A stretch of DNA of 64,000 nucleotides, taken from assembly GCF_002775205.1 (NCBI RefSeq), contig NC_036461.1, forward strand, positions 7,911,015 to 7,975,014. Direction: 5' to 3'. The first letter of the stretch is position 1. Each line of letters opens with the position of its first letter. This DNA comes from Xiphophorus maculatus. Its lineage: Eukaryota; Chordata; Actinopteri; Cyprinodontiformes; Poeciliidae. Both the position numbers and the translations under genes were made by a program. The notes beneath the pieces are model-generated. The model worked only from the letters and a program-made list of their open reading frames with translations, ran no database searches and was not told the DNA's origin. Of this stretch, positions 14,092 to 28,426 are shown in pieces.

Positions 14092-14224
14092 GCCCTGAGA
14101 CAGACTGGCGACTTGTCCAGGGTACACCCCGCCTCTCGCCTGAAGCGTTTTCTGGAGATAGGCACCAGCACCCCTCCCAACTCCACTCGGGACAAGGGTG
14201 TACAGAAAATGGATGGATGGATCA
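14092..14224 (+). mobile_element. LINE/SINE 3' tail with ATGG repeats
   Basis: CAGACTGGCGACTTGTCCAG, then a GGTACACCCCGCCTCTCGCC stretch, then AAAATGGATGGATGG. This matches the 3' end shared by fish L2-clade (Maui-like) LINEs and the SINEs that use them, as I remember it. Only the tail is present. Length and divergence suggest an old 5'-truncated insertion. Confidence 0.75.
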
Positions 14225-17200
14225 TGCAGGACTCATAGCCTTCTTTGGTCATTTTTTCACATGTTCCATGTTCCTAAAACTGAACATCTACAATTGAAGA
14301 TATTTAGTTGTTGTTGTTTTTTTTTTTTTTCACATTTTTGGCTTAGCTATGAACTTATTAGCAGAAATGTCCTTGTGTATGAGGCAATTTTTATGCAATG
14401 TAATGATGGCAGCTTATGTTTCCTTGGAAGCAACCATGTTTGACATAAGGAGGATTTCAATCATCATTCACTTTTAACCTTTCTTTCATCCTTGCCTAAG
14501 GATGAAAGACTTGAATAAGTCTAAGGTCAGGAAAAGGGCAGATTATATCTCTGCAGACCCCACACATCCTGCTTACTCACTGTTTAGTCTTTTATCTTAA
14601 AATCAGCACTACAGAAATGTATTTGTAAAACAAGCAGCCATCTGTCTGTCTGATGGACAAATAGCAGAGTGCCTAGACTGATACCATGCAAATCTGCACG
14701 GATTTGACCTTGCCTTCCTCTTTTGTAAAAACAAAGTATGAATACGTATTTACAAGAAAGAAAAAAATGTGTCCTTTTTATATATATTTATATTTAAATG
14801 TGCTATTTCAGAGAAAAAGCAGAACCGAAGTCAAATCAAATTCCTCGTTTGTGTTCACAAAGCTGACTCTGATTGTTTCTAGGATAATTCTGAAAACAAC
14901 AAGTATCTCCTGCTGTTTGTAATTTCTCAGCTGAATGTAAATGTACTGCTATTCAAGTAGTTAATGAAATAATAGAGAAAAAGATTAAATTCCAAGAAAA
15001 AAATAATATTCCCTACTTTCTGCTTGATGAGAAATCCAAACATACAGTGAGGTTTTTGGTTTTTTTTGGGGTTTTTTTTATTCCCTCTACCACAGCAAGT
15101 ACCAATTAGGATGTAGCCTTGAAAGAGGAATGCAGAGGTGCTTGAAAGCAAGTGCTGATGAGTGGATGAAAATAAAGCCTACTGTCATTTCCTGCTGCAA
15201 CGTGATTACAGGGTACAAAGAAATGGGAAGGGGAAAAGCTCCCACTTTCTGTCTGGGGATTGCAATCGCAGTGTTGCACCTTCGGATCAGATGGATGCAC
15301 ACAGTTCATGTTCTCCTAAAAACTGGACGACTGTGGTATAATTGGCTTCACATGTTGTTTTAAGAGACTGGAGGAAGTGTAGCTATGTGCCATCCATTTC
15401 TTCTGCAAATATGATGCCTGTTGTCAAACCAAATTTAATCTTTCCTGAAGTCTGACCAAAGAATTTCACACAGGGAAGAGACATGTTGGAAACAGGAACA
15501 TAGTGTTTCTACAAATGGGCAGTAACAGCAAGGAAAGAGTTAAGTGCTGGCCCTGAAAACAATCAATCAGTTTTTTCTGTTAAAGGAAGACTTTGCTATC
15601 TGAATGGTTTGGGTCCAAACAGAGTGACAGATTTTTACTGAAAAAATAAATAAATAATAATAATTAGGATTAAAATGTTTTGTAAGAAAGCCTTGGTAGA
15701 GGTAACAGAACAATTTACAACAATCAAAGCATGTATACACATCAGGCTTTTCATCAAATCCATCCATAGTCCTTGAAATGTTTTATATAAAGCTGGGCAA
15801 CATTATGGTTATTTCTCCATACCTGAGTTGTGTGCAACCTGGTTCCAATTCAGATTACAATACACGTTAGCATTCAAGTATTATAATTGTGGTACTTGTT
15901 TCCACTTATTACATTTAATTGCCAAATATGATTAACTACATTAAAAATTTATAAATTTGATAAATACTAAAATAAATTCCTTTGCTGTTTATCAATTTCT
16001 TTCCTTCACATTCCACAGCAGTTTTAGAAATGAAGGAGTCACACTGCAAAATCTCCACTGTTAATTTATGTGCTAAAAATCCGTAAAGGCAAACAGCAGC
16101 CTCAAAATTTTGTTCAACTTTCATCCCAGAAGAATCTTTTATCGCCAGACTTTGTTGAAAGTCTGGTCTGCCTCTCAGGTGTGTTTCGACAAAATGATTA
16201 ACACCGCCGGTCGGAGTCCTCTAACCTCCAGCTCTGTTACAGCAGAGGATGTGACCTTCAAGCCTGCAGAGGATTAGATGTGAATGACGCTCTTTGGGCA
16301 TCCAGAGGGTTTTCTCTTCACACCTGGCTGTCTCCGATGAGATCAAGCTGTTTGGAGAGAGGCTAACACTCCAAGTGATCATCTCAACTCTTTAAAAGTC
16401 ACAGTTCTGGAGGGGGAAAAGGCAAAGGATCCATGCTAAAAAGTTTTTAGAAGGACTCCTCAGATTTTACGATTCCCCCACATGCCTGGGTAAAGAGTAT
16501 TTTTAACTTAATGTAGAGCTGCAGGTGTTCATATTCATCAGATATGTTTTCATATTTTTCTTCAGTTTCATAGATGAAGAAACTGCCGTTGACTCATGTA
16601 AGGAACACACTAAAGCCCACAGGCTGCCCAGAATGACTAACTCTGCTCTCATGGCTCAATGCTTTACCCTCTGGTCTTCTATCTCTGAGTAAATTATGTA
16701 CGTTTGTGGGTTTCGCCCTACCTGCTGGGAAGATTAGAATATAAATGTAGCCTATGACATACCAGTGACCTGTTTGTAGCATCTTCTTATCCTAAAACCA
16801 GTTTCTGATCAAAAATATTTTCAGGAAAAACACCCCAAAACAAGCTCAACAGAAATGTTAATGACATCTCCCGAAGTTTGCAAACGTAATGAGATGCTCC
16901 TGATTTGTTCTCGTCTGAATGGTCTAGATGACAGTTTATGCTAAAATGAAGACAAACAACAACATTCAAGGGCTCAGTCTGGAGGGAAACTGAGCGGAAA
17001 AGTCACAAGCTACGTGAATAATGGATCTCAGACAATTTTCCTCTCATGTTACTCCTCATCATCTTCACCTTGTATTTGAAAAGGAAAGTTTCTGTCTGTC
17101 ACTATCTGTTCTTTACTAACGTCAGAGAGCAACAAATAAAACCTTTCTGCAGCTCCCAGCCAGTCATTTTGGATTCTACAACCAGTCTGAGTGAAATAGA

Positions 17201-20200
17201 TTATATTTTATTTAAAAGATAAAATAAAAACAGTTTGGTTTTTATTCTTCAATGTGGGTCTACGCAATTGAATTTTCTTGAATATTTTTTTATAATTGTT
17301 GCAAAATAGACTCCTATAATCATTCAAATATTCAACATCTAAATATACAGATTCAATTTTAAAAAACCAACCAAACAGCTCTTATTAAAGTGAAGTGGTA
17401 TAAAAACCTAAAAGGTAAACTTCAAAGACTCAAAATGATTGAAAAAAAATAACCAAAGTTCAAAGAGAAAGATTAAAAGATATTCAGAAAGCCTGAAAAA
17501 GCTATTGATCAAAACCACTATAAAACATCACAAAAAGGCTTGGAATGAAAACAGAAAGAAATAACATGTTTATCTGGAAACCTTTTAACATTAAGACAAA
17601 GGTAAACATGGCTGTGCAAAGGGTTATTATCACTGACTGAAAGGGAAGACTGTTTGAGCTCCAGGAACGTCACACTGAGCATTAGATGTGAATTAAAGGC
17701 TGAAACAACACACACCTTCACTTTAGACCCTATTTACATCAAGTTGTTAAACCGCTTTTACTGTACTTATACAGTCAGGTTAAAAAGTCGACCCAGAGTG
17801 CTTCCAAAGGATTATGGAGGGAAAGTAACAGCCATGTTCTGCAGATCAAATCTGATTGATGGATTATCATCTCTAACAAAGGTGCAGCTTTGTTTTATTC
17901 TGGAAAATAGGGGTGCATTCCCATCAGTCTTTGAAGTGTTACAAGGCTATTTTCAAATATTTAAAACCTGACATTTTAAAGAAAGTAGAAAACACATCAG
18001 ACACCTTCCAATCTTTGCAGGAGTGTGTTCTAGTTCAGTCTCAGATGCTACAGACATGAGTAACAGGTTAAATTATAAAGTTCATGACAGGACAAATAGA
18101 AGAAGACTGAACATAAATTGCATGCTCTCAAGGCTTGAAGGAGAAAGTCTCTTTTTCCTAAAAATGACCTCATATCAGGCTTGTTTTGCAGCATAAGTAT
18201 TTGGGCATCGTACAAACCATTGAGTTGAGCAACAAATCCCCAGGGCACTAAAGGTTTCTCGAGTCAAATGTAACGCCATATGTCCAACAAGGAACAAGGA
18301 CTGGGTCAGTGGTCCCAAACATAACAGCAAATATACAACAGCACGGAACAAAAGGTGATAAATGTGTCACAGCCATAATTGCATATCCTTGAAATACAAT
18401 GGTGGAACCTTAAGAGAACTGTGTAGGATTAAAAGAAAGCAAGAAAAAAAGAGGAAAGAAACAGGCTCTATGGGGTCATCTTTATGGGTTTGATTCAGAC
18501 TGTAGACTTAACTGCAGACTCCTTTGATTTCATAATCTCTAACAGGTCATAAGTTTCTTCCAGGTCCCTCCACTTCCTCAAAATGAACACCAAATATTCT
18601 GTAAAGATCTGTACACAACTCCCCACCCTGACCTCACAGCGAATGTGCACACAGTCAGACTTGACCTTAGTTTGCTTCCGAACACAGAGAAGGAGATTTC
18701 AAATGACAGGAGTAAAGATTTTTAGTTTGTCCTGCTTGGGTGAGCCCTGCTCTCAGGGTCAGACTCGGTGGCAGCTTTGTTCTTTTGGCATCAGCAGTTT
18801 AAACAAGGTCAATCAAAGCTCCTCAGCTTCATCTCAGCAGCTAATCAGCTGCTGCCCACCTCTTTTTAAAGTATATGCAGATTAGAGATGTGGGGAGCCA
18901 TTTAATGCTTTTTGTTCCTGTCCAGTTTCACATAGCTTTCATCAGACTTCATGCAAAGTTATGCACCCAAAAACGTAACGTATTTTCAAACCCTAAAGCC
19001 ATTTTTATTTGTTGCAAAAAATTATCACTTACCACCTACAGAAAAGATGTTTATCAGCAACCTAGCAAGTAGCAGTAGACATCAGCTGGAGGGCAAAGTG
19101 ACCCAGCAACACAACAACACATCTAAGTGTATTTTTGCAGAGCCAAGAGAACAAACTCCCCATATGCCACACTGAGTCAGTGCTAGGTATGAGTTTTATT
19201 TTTAAGAAAAGAAGGAACAAGGAGAAAAAAATCAACATCTACAACATTCTGAAGGCTTTCTAAAGCTTGTGAGACACATTTTCCACTGACATTGTATTGC
19301 TTCTTAGCCTTATATTCAAAACCTGGCTGCTAATAATGTGTTTCTTACTCATTTATTTTCTACCAAATCTTCCATATGCTCTTTTGCATTCAGATTGAAC
19401 AACTTTTTTTTTCCTTCACAGCACTGTGCTGTTGAGCCATTTCAAGTAGCCTTTCAGTTATCACCATTAAAGAAGTTAATCACTCAGAGGTAGCAAGGTT
19501 AACACTGACTAGTAAGAAGTTAGAAAGAGATGGCACTTTACTAACTTATTAGAAAAGCTTAATATGCAATCTGTTTGAAAATCTCAGCATTTTACAGTAG
19601 CTTTCTAGCTGCAGTAGGTACATTTACAAAAATAGTTGGGGTTTTCTATATTTGTTATATTTGATCCTACATCATGACAGTATAAGATGAGATAGATAAT
19701 CCATGAAAAAAAATCAAGCTCCACTATGTTGTGGTGAACCAGCTGTAGGATAGGAAAGAGAAAGGGGCAGAGTGTGAGCAGTGTGTACACAAGGATAACT
19801 GCCAGTGCTAAGACCCTCCTCCTGGCTCTGTTTGGTTGTTTTTATTTCGGTGTATTAAATCTGCAAATGGCAGTGGCACAACAGGGAGGAAGCAGGAGGT
19901 CTTTTTTTAACAAATTATCTGCCTGTGAAGACATAATGACAGATTTTTAAAATATGTAAATAAAATTTTATAAAAGTACCCAAGCTTTAATGGAGGAATA
20001 CAACAACAGGCTGTGTTTTCTTTTAGTAGAAAAGTTGGACTAGCAGTCAGTAAGATTCGGACATAGTTAAATATTTTACAGCACACTTTGCTTTGTGTAA
20101 AGCCCCTGACTCCACCCTTAGGCACTAAACCAAAAGCACTTGTTTTGAAGCCTCCTGAAGGATGATAAATCCCTTTTTATGCATCCTCACGTGTCTCCAG

Positions 20201-20989
20201 CTTTGGACCCTTTGAGGATTCCTAGCAGAGCCTTTCACCAGCTGAGCCTACCAAGATTTTTTTCTTTCAGATTATGAAATATAAGGAGTTTCCTGTCTTT
20301 GCATTCTATGCATGTGTTCTGAAAGAAATAAGGTCATTATTCTGGTTTGACATGCATCTCGGGACGTAGAATTTGGATCTAAATTAGATTTTCTGCTATC
20401 TAAAACCTCAGTTCTCGTCTCACAGGATCTGTTGTACAAGTAGTTATCCACCCACACACAGAGATCAGGGAGATAAAGATAGACATGGGACATTTTCATG
20501 TAGACATTTACAATCTATCAGCTTTAATAAATAATAGAGCTAATCTTAGCAGCCCTAGCAGAAATCTCTCTGGTTGCAGATCCATGAGGCACCCGGGGGG
20601 AAGTGTGGCATGCCATTCGTTCACTGAAATGCATAATGAAAAATGTATGAGACATATATGTCCGTGGCAATACTTTACTTGATGGCCTTTGCCTTTTTAA
20701 AGAATGAAGAAGAAATGTACCATTTATCCAATCTTCCACCAAATGTTCTGCAGCACTGCAAACCAGCGGTGTGGAGGCAATAGATTACATTAATTTCCCT
20801 CTACATTGAAGCCTTAGGTGCTGCTTAATTGGGGTGCTTATTTTGACAGCATGAGGGATTACTTCACTGAGCAAAAAGTGTCGACAAAACTCGACTTTGT
20901 GCAGGAAAGATAACCTGAAGTGGCAAAGTGAGCTAAGTAACCTAAAGATTAGGAGCTGGGCCCAAATAGAGTATCGTTTGGACCCAGAC

Positions 20990-21515
20990 TGTTAGAAAAA
21001 TTATCCTCCTGTTCATTTACTTATGAGTTTATTTTACAAGTTATGTTTTCATATTATTACTCTCATATTATTACTCTCATATTATTACTCTCATATTATT
21101 ATTCTTTTTATATTTACTTAACTTCTCTTTCTTTTGTAGTATAGTATATTATTAACTTTGTTTAGGATGTTTGCTTGGAAGCTAAAAACGTTAAAACATT
21201 CATGTGTTATTAGTTCCATATGTAACTGATTAGTTGTGGTCAGTCACATGCCCTTGTAAGGGCATGTCCACAGGAGGTTTCAGAATGTAAAGACGGTTGG
21301 TCAATTCTCTGTGTGACTGTGTGAAGAAGCCCAACCTCCTTTTTCTATACAATAAAGAGAAATGCAAAGAAAGATCTGGCAGAATTGATTCCAGACAGTG
21401 TTTGACAGCGATTCGTCGCGTCTGCTCTCAATTCTCCTGTTCTGCAGAAAAGAAAAGAAAACTAATCTCTGTCTCTGGCTGATTCTTTGCAGGTTAGGAC
21501 AAAATAAACCTATCA
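20990..21515 (+). mobile_element. Solo LTR, fossil of an LTR retroelement
   Basis: A 526-bp block starts TGTTAG, ends CCTATCA and is flanked on both sides by the 5-bp direct repeat CAGAC (20985-20989 and 21516-21520). These are the marks of an integrated LTR element. Inside are a 14-bp tandem repeat in the U3-like part (21049-21104), an AATAAA signal near 21350 marking the R region, and a U5-like tail. No internal coding region or second LTR is present, so it is a solo LTR left by recombination. The exact duplication suggests modest age. Family (ERV or Gypsy/BEL kin) is not resolved. Confidence 0.78.
21049..21104. repeat. 14-bp tandem repeat, four copies
   Basis: Four head-to-tail copies of TCATATTATTACTC, the last with one change, inside the U3-like part of the solo LTR. 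Confidence 0.9.
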
Positions 21516-22303
21516 CAGACCAACCACGAGATCGCAATAGCATGTTTCTGTTTTACCCAAATATGGATTTAAACTGCCATCGACTTTCCAAACTTTACAT
21601 TTGTGGTAACAGCCTAATGTGTGGTTTGGACCTTATAGCAGACTAAGTGGTAATTTATGAAGGAGACAAATAGCACTGGTCAAAGTCCCAGCATCTTCTA
21701 CGTTGTTTACCCTCATATATATTGAAGGATATATATGAGTCTGAAGGACTTTCAGACTCTTAGCCATTTAGCTGAACCTGCACAAACAAAACACCTAAAC
21801 AGTTCAGGAAGTCTCAAGGTGAATATCACCATGAAACGTTTGAGACCACCAACTGTTAAAACAGCTTGGTACAAAACAATTTAATTTGGGTTTGTTTTCT
21901 AAAACATCATAGTGGCTCAAAATGGACCAATAGTCAGGGTTAATTTGATCCAGTGGGATTTTACCCAGCATGCTGACTTTGGCTTGCTACCCCCAAAAAT
22001 AGGTTAAATGGCCTAAGAACAGAGATAGATATCATGTCACGTTGAGTTTGAAGAGAAAAAAGTAGAGTAGTGGACGTTTAATAAGTAGTTAGACTAAGTC
22101 CTGTTTCAGCAGATTTGAACTATTTAGCAACTCAAGCCAAACTCAAAATCAAAATCTTTCTGTATATAGCGCTATTAGTGGATATATTCTGGCTAGAATT
22201 TCACAAAAGATCCTTTTTAGGTTTGTCAATGTTTTCTTAACTGAAATGTGTCAATATGTAACAGACTTCTGTCATAAGAGCATAATCTTTGCATTGACTT
22301 AAA

Positions 22304-22411
22304 GCAGTGGTCTCAAACTGCATTCCTTTTACTTTTAGATGTGTCCCTTGTCGTACACAGTGGATTTAAATGGCAAAACTGCCCTTCAGGACTGGAGTTT
22401 GAGACCACTGC
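22304..22411. mobile_element. hAT-like MITE, 108 bp
   Basis: Perfect 16-bp inverted repeats, GCAGTGGTCTCAAACT at 22304-22319 and its complement at 22396-22411. The CAGTGGT-CTCAAAC start is typical of hAT/Charlie-type transposons. No matching 8-bp target duplication is visible at the flanks. There is no coding capacity. Confidence 0.7.
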
Positions 22412-22967
22412 AGTTGAGACAAGAAAACGTCTGTGGTTTATTCTTCCAGAAAAATGCTGGCAATTTAATCCATAATGGAGTAACTGAATATATGTAGGCT
22501 TATTTGAATGAATCATAGAAGGACAAAGTCTATTTTCTCATGCGATTTCCATTTCTTCTTGACAAAAAGTGTTTATCCAACCGTGTGACATGGAGAAAAA
22601 TGATGAGAACCAGATTCAATGTTTCCTCTGGGATATTTTAATGTAGCACAGTGACAGGCTCAGTGTTTTCATTGTCAATCAAAGACCAATGAAGTTTGAC
22701 TGAGCAATCATTTTGTGTCTGCAAGAAGAGTTCATCTTCTAATTCTATTCTGCAGGTTGGATTTTAACCATTGAAGCTCGAAGGCTGTCATTTCATTTTT
22801 AGCGAATGCTTCAGGAAGGTGTCAAATACCACTGATGATGTGATGATGATATGACACCAGATTTGAGATTTGAAAGTAAAATTGGGAATAATGAAGAAGT
22901 TCAAATTTTTATGTGTAGAAAGCTTTAAGCCATGTTTCCTTTTTTTTTCATAACACAAATATCCATT

Positions 22968-23074
22968 ACTTTATGATGGCCAATCACTTAAAATCTCCAA
23001 GTAATATGCTGATGGTTGTGGTTGTAATATGACACAAAGTGGATAAACTTCAAGGGTGTGAATACTTTACCAGG
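22968..23074 (+). mobile_element. Tc1/mariner-like 3' end fragment
   Basis: CAATCACTTAAAATCTCCAA, then GTTGTGGTTGTAATATGACA and TTCAAGGGTGTGAATACTTT match the 3' terminal region of a very common fish Tc1-like element, as I remember it. The rest of the element is absent. Confidence 0.65.
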
Positions 23075-26000
23075 GTAGGGTTTATTTGAGTTCTTTCCTA
23101 TTTTGTAAAACCAGCGAGTTTAGATCAATCAACACACCGCCTCACGGTTAAACACATAGAATATCAATCTGCACTCCTTCAGATGCCACATGATTTATTA
23201 ATGCAACAAGCCTCATTATTTAAGAAGCATATTGTGCAACACAATGGAAGCTGAGTCTCTCCAGGTTTGGAATCATAAATCCCCTTCAGGAGCAAAGTCT
23301 CAGTTATTCATGTCTAGCTGCAGGGGATGCCTTCAGGGATATGCAAGCAAAAGTAAACAGATTTTTAAGATAAATATAGTGACAAAGACTCTTTTTAATC
23401 ACCACTCAGTTCAGAAAACATCTGAACTGAGTGGAATGACTGATTTTCCATACTCTATCCTTCTGGGTCTTCCATCTTATTTTTTCTATCAGTGGACCGA
23501 GAAGTTTGGCTTCCCTGACTCTTCCTGCAGCCTGTCCAACAAACTAAAAGTTTCTCAGATTCTCAATCATCCACATGGTTAAACAGATGTCTTCAGTAAG
23601 ATTAAATCCACTGGTATGATTTCAGAAATTAATTAAAAGGAGAGCAGATGCTTCATTTCTCATTATGTAGGCGCTGCATTAATGGCCACAAATGCAGATT
23701 CAGCCACTAACATAAAACCTGAAATTAGTGAAAAGGTGAAAATGTTTGTATCGTGACAGTTGTATATTTTAAGCCTTTAAGTGCCTTTCTTGATTTACTT
23801 TTTAATAAAAATTAGCGGAAAAAGTGCAATACTGTATATTTACACCATTTAGACTTTAATATAATGGAACATGTATATTTTAATACAATTTCTCATTTAT
23901 GAATTTAGTAAAATGTATTTGCATCATTAATCAATAAAATATTGTTTTATCAATATTCAGATAAATATTTAGTCAAAATCAACTGATAAACAGTTCAAGT
24001 TAAAGAGTTTTTACATCTTGTAAAAGTATTTAGAGTTTTTACTGTGGATTCTTGTCCCATTTTACCATCTCCTGTCAGTTCTTCCTGTGGTGGTTACTGT
24101 TCAGTCCAGATGTCTGGGGTTGTGAACAGACCCTTGTTGGTGTTATCTCAGACCTCAGGTGCTCCTTCCTGCTTCACCCATTTCAGAGTGTAATGATGTG
24201 TCAGCTTGTCTCTCTAACACTATGTGTATCTCTTCCAATGTCCTTACCAACGGTTGACTCAGCTCAGGAATGTATGTATGTGCATTGTAGCTGATGCTAA
24301 GCTCAAGTGGGTATTAGGAAAAAACTGAAAATTGAATTTCTTACTATCCTGGTTGCAATAAATGGGTAGCAGAGTGAACTGTGGCGAACATTACTACAAA
24401 GCTGGCATGTGTTCCTGTGTGTTAGTTCCTGTCGCTCACATGAACACAAAAGCTATGCAAAGGGAAGGTTCACTTTGTATAGCTAAGTTTTTTGCATGAA
24501 CTAAAAACTGAAGCATGCACCTATTTTTAAGTGACTTTGTGAGAATGCTTTTATATTTTTATTGTTACACAGAATATAATTTTAGAGTTTTGTGTATTTT
24601 TTGTTCAGGTTGACTTAAAAAGTGAGCTGTTATTGTGACTGGTAAATTTTTCAAGCTACAGAAGTGTAATTGTTAAGGATGCGCCATTATGAAACTTTGT
24701 GCCAATATCTGAGAGAATTTACCAATATTGCTGAAATTGTTTATTACTCGATTAATAGTCAGAATGATTATTCTATTACTAAAATAACCATTTACAACAG
24801 ACATAATCTAAATTAGTTTGAACTGTTTTGCAAAAAAGATTGGACGAAGATTTCAGTGTGCAGAAGTGAAAGCCTCAGCAACTGCACTAGTTACCATTGG
24901 CCTATTCAAAGTCTGTGGTCGTAGCATCTGTGTTTGAAAGAGTTCGGCAGGACCTTTAATGTGACATGTAGGACTACAAAAAAAGCAAAGCTTATGGATG
25001 AGTTTGGTGATGATCACCTGCATCTGTTCTGTTTTCCTTTTTTATTTTTGGTTGTTTGTTCACAACAACGCTGTAGACATGCGGCGTGTCTGCGAAGAAG
25101 TCCCATGCAATTTGTTTTCAAATGGTCTCTATGAAAAGTTGGAAATAAGAATATGCTGGGCTGACTATCTTAGATAGTTCAACGGGTGGACATCAATCGA
25201 TTCATGATGCAAAGCAAATCTTTATTTGTACAAAGGTACAAATGTAGAGACACAACAGCCTCGTTGTGTTCCTGTGATGAAACAGACTCTGAAAACAGCT
25301 TGTTGTTGACATTCAAACATCTGCCAATCAGTGAGAGAGGAGAAACTGGTAAAAAAAAAAATAGACTCCTGCAGTAAAACTGGTGTGTTGTGTCAGATGT
25401 GTAGAATTACTTTCATTCTCCTGATCACAGAAATTTCAGTTTCCATGGAAGCAGACCAGACAGCCACACTGACCATGAATAGCATACTCAGTGAGCTGCA
25501 GTCGGGTCAGAACCGGCTTCCTGCGTCAACATGTGCAGCAGACATGATGTGCTGATGATTCACAGTCAGGTGGAAAAATATCTGTTTGGATAAAATTGGT
25601 TTTACAGAAATAATCTTAGAAATTCAAGAGCTTTTTTTTATTATTATTTCTCAGAAGTGAAAACGCAGCGTGGATCTGCGACATGAAAGAGATGCTTTAC
25701 AAATCAAAAATTAGTTTTAAAATAACAGAAAGATCATGTCTAATTTGAAGACAGATGGCGCAACAAAACAAGTCTTCTCTTAATAAAAAAAAGAGGGCTT
25801 TGATCAATACAGCATTTTAAATTGAGGCCAGAGCTAAAGAGTTGTGCTATGTGGAATGATGTATGTAAGATTAAGACATATATCTGTATCTTTACAAATG
25901 TATTTCACATTCATTCAACATATCCACTTTAAAAAAGATTTGATCAAATTAAGAAAATCTGTTTTCTGTCTGAAACCATGGTGAGTCATGAGCCTCAAGC

Positions 26001-28412
26001 TGGGTCAGTCAATACAGGAAAATGCATCCTGTTTTAGTGGGAACGCCTCAAAAGGCTATTTATATTTCAGAAATGTTCATTTTAAATTTATTTATCTTTG
26101 AAAGTCTCATGAATCTCAGTTGTACTTTTTTAATACATTTCTTTCATTTTTACAGATTTTCATGCTAGTAAGTATGCTGGCAAATGCCCTTTAAATTAAA
26201 AGAGTTTTGTACATTTTATGTGCCATTTAGTCCAACCTTGAAAGTAATAAAATCCAAAGCCAAAATTATAATGACAAGTAGCAGGAACTGCTGGAAACCG
26301 GGGAACTTAAGAACTTAGCACATGGATTACTGACTGAAGACAGGTGCACTGATTGTGGATGAGAGACAGATGTACAGAGCTGGAAGGCATCACAGGAAAT
26401 AGTTGAGAATATTAGATGCCTAACAGGAAAATATCAAAAACAGCTACAAATATTTCAAAACTAGACCTTGTCTTCTATTTAATGTGTTTCATTTCCCCCC
26501 ACCTCATCCAGTGTACTCAGGATTGTACAATGTATGTGCCTGAAGTATGAGAACACTAATTATTTCTGGTGTAAATAAACTGATGAGGCAGTTTCCCCCT
26601 GATGCACCAGTAAATATCAGCTGGGCATCAGCCTAACATCTGCTGCAGATTTAGTTCTGCAGGACAGACCTCTGAGAAAGCTCGTGAAACCCACAAGGAG
26701 CCACTTTAGCTGCTGCCTGGAACTGAATCGAGTCTCCAGCTGTCATAAGTCGTCATCTTTGACTGCTTGGAGTTTAATCAAACTAAACTTTCCCCCTCAG
26801 GAGGCTTCCTGAAGCTTCCCATTATTCACACTTAGACTCGTCAAAGTTTCCATGCCTCTCAGGAGCTTGGTGAAAAGCTGTTCATATATCAGCTATATGA
26901 TTAAAAATAAGATGGATGCATATTTGTTCGCTTTCATTTAGTCTTAAATATATTTACAGACTGCTTTGCAATTTCCAATTTCCATTTTAAAGAGTCTCAT
27001 TTGAATAAAAAGGAGCAGAAATGTCACATTCAGATGAACCAATCTTCATCAACCTGGATGCTCATCAGTTTGCTCATTATGTAAATGATTTCCAGGCATA
27101 ATAAACTTATTAGGATGTAATATGCATGTTGGATCTGATTATGAAGGCTTGGTAATAGTGATGTTTGAGAAAAAAAAAACAATGTGTGCCACATCTACAG
27201 GGCGTTGGAGATTGGAACTTTGAAATTTCTCAGATTTTGTGAAAACTTTTATGTGATTGGGTAAGTCAAGGTACTACACAGCTTTGAGGTAAGATGAAAA
27301 TTATTCATAGATTATAACTTTTCTGTTTGAAATGAAAATCTAAATCGAGCTCTAAGAGATGTCCAAAACTTGGAATATTGTTTTAGAACTTAACCATTCT
27401 TTAAACTTTTTCTACAATCTAATCCCTGACATTTTCTGAATACATGGTTTTCTTCTTTCATATGCTCATGACAATATCTGAGGTTCGGAGCACAAATCGT
27501 TGGAATCCACCGTCCAAGTTATTTTAAACTTTTTAAGCATCATTGGAGTTGCATGTTGAATCATAATTTCTTTCTTCATTAGTTTCTTTCAATTGATGTC
27601 AGATGAATTTCTGGCAAGAAGTATTCTAAGTTTACTTCATCTTGATAATCATTTGTACCAGTGTTTAGTTTCCAATAGAAAACAGATATGACATGGGCTA
27701 ACTTTAAATGACACATACAGTGAACACTTACTGTCTCAGCCTGAGGCTAAGCTACACAGATGGACTACAGATCAACAAAGTGGACCATCAAGAACAGCAC
27801 CTGCTGATAAATCACTGTTACAAGGGCTGATTATTATCACATCAAGTTCTGTTAGGAAAAAAAGAAGGTCATCAGTGAGAAGTAATGGACTGAAAACTGG
27901 CCCAGAAAGTAATGAGAGACAGCTAACATCAACTCCTGCTGATTCTTTGGGTTTATTTACATCCCTACGGGTTTATTGATCTATTTCAGTCATCAGACTC
28001 TGACTGGTCCATGTGAGAAAATGAACAAAAGTGCAGGAACATTGCTATCATATTCAATCAGCTCTGACCACATTCAGTCATTATTCGATGTTCATCCATG
28101 TCATATCTAATCAGCTGCAGAGGATTCAGATATTATAAAATGTAAAAGGTGCCTGTTTATGATCAGGCTGGTTCTGAGAGAAACTCTGAGCTGATGAACC
28201 AGTTGTCTGGAAAACGTGTTTCCAGAACACAAAACAGCTGAGATCATCCTGAAGATAAACTCAATGTGACAGTGCGAGGTCTTTGTAATGTGAATGGAGT
28301 TCCATCTGATCTCCAACAACCAACACTAAACCACAGATCACGCTTCTCCATTATAACATCAGCTGCCAGGTTCAAATGAGCCGAAAGCTCACCATGACGG
28401 TATGATACTCTG

Positions 28413-28426
28413 CTGCCATCTAGTGT
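28413..28426 (-). promoter_or_regulatory. CTCF-like motif
   Basis: The minus strand reads ACACTAGATGGCAG, 13 of 14 positions fitting the CTCF core CCASYAGRKGGCRS. Motif match only; occupancy is unknown. Confidence 0.45.

Larger units (their letters stand above)
8473..20984. other. Gene-free AT-rich region after gabrg1
   Basis: Holds the gabrg1 3' UTR (end not located) and intergenic DNA. No open frame here resembles a protein I know, and all are short. Recognisable contents are the degenerate array at 12250-12860, the LINE/SINE tail at 14092-14224, and a scrap resembling an L2-type tail near 10247. A less AT-rich, repeat-free block at about 20540-20900 reads like a possible conserved non-coding element, but this cannot be tested from one sequence. 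Confidence 0.6.

Noticed and set aside
16145-16166. 9-bp hairpin CCAGACTTT/AAAGTCTGG
   Set aside because: It is too short to distinguish from chance in a 64-kb AT-rich window.
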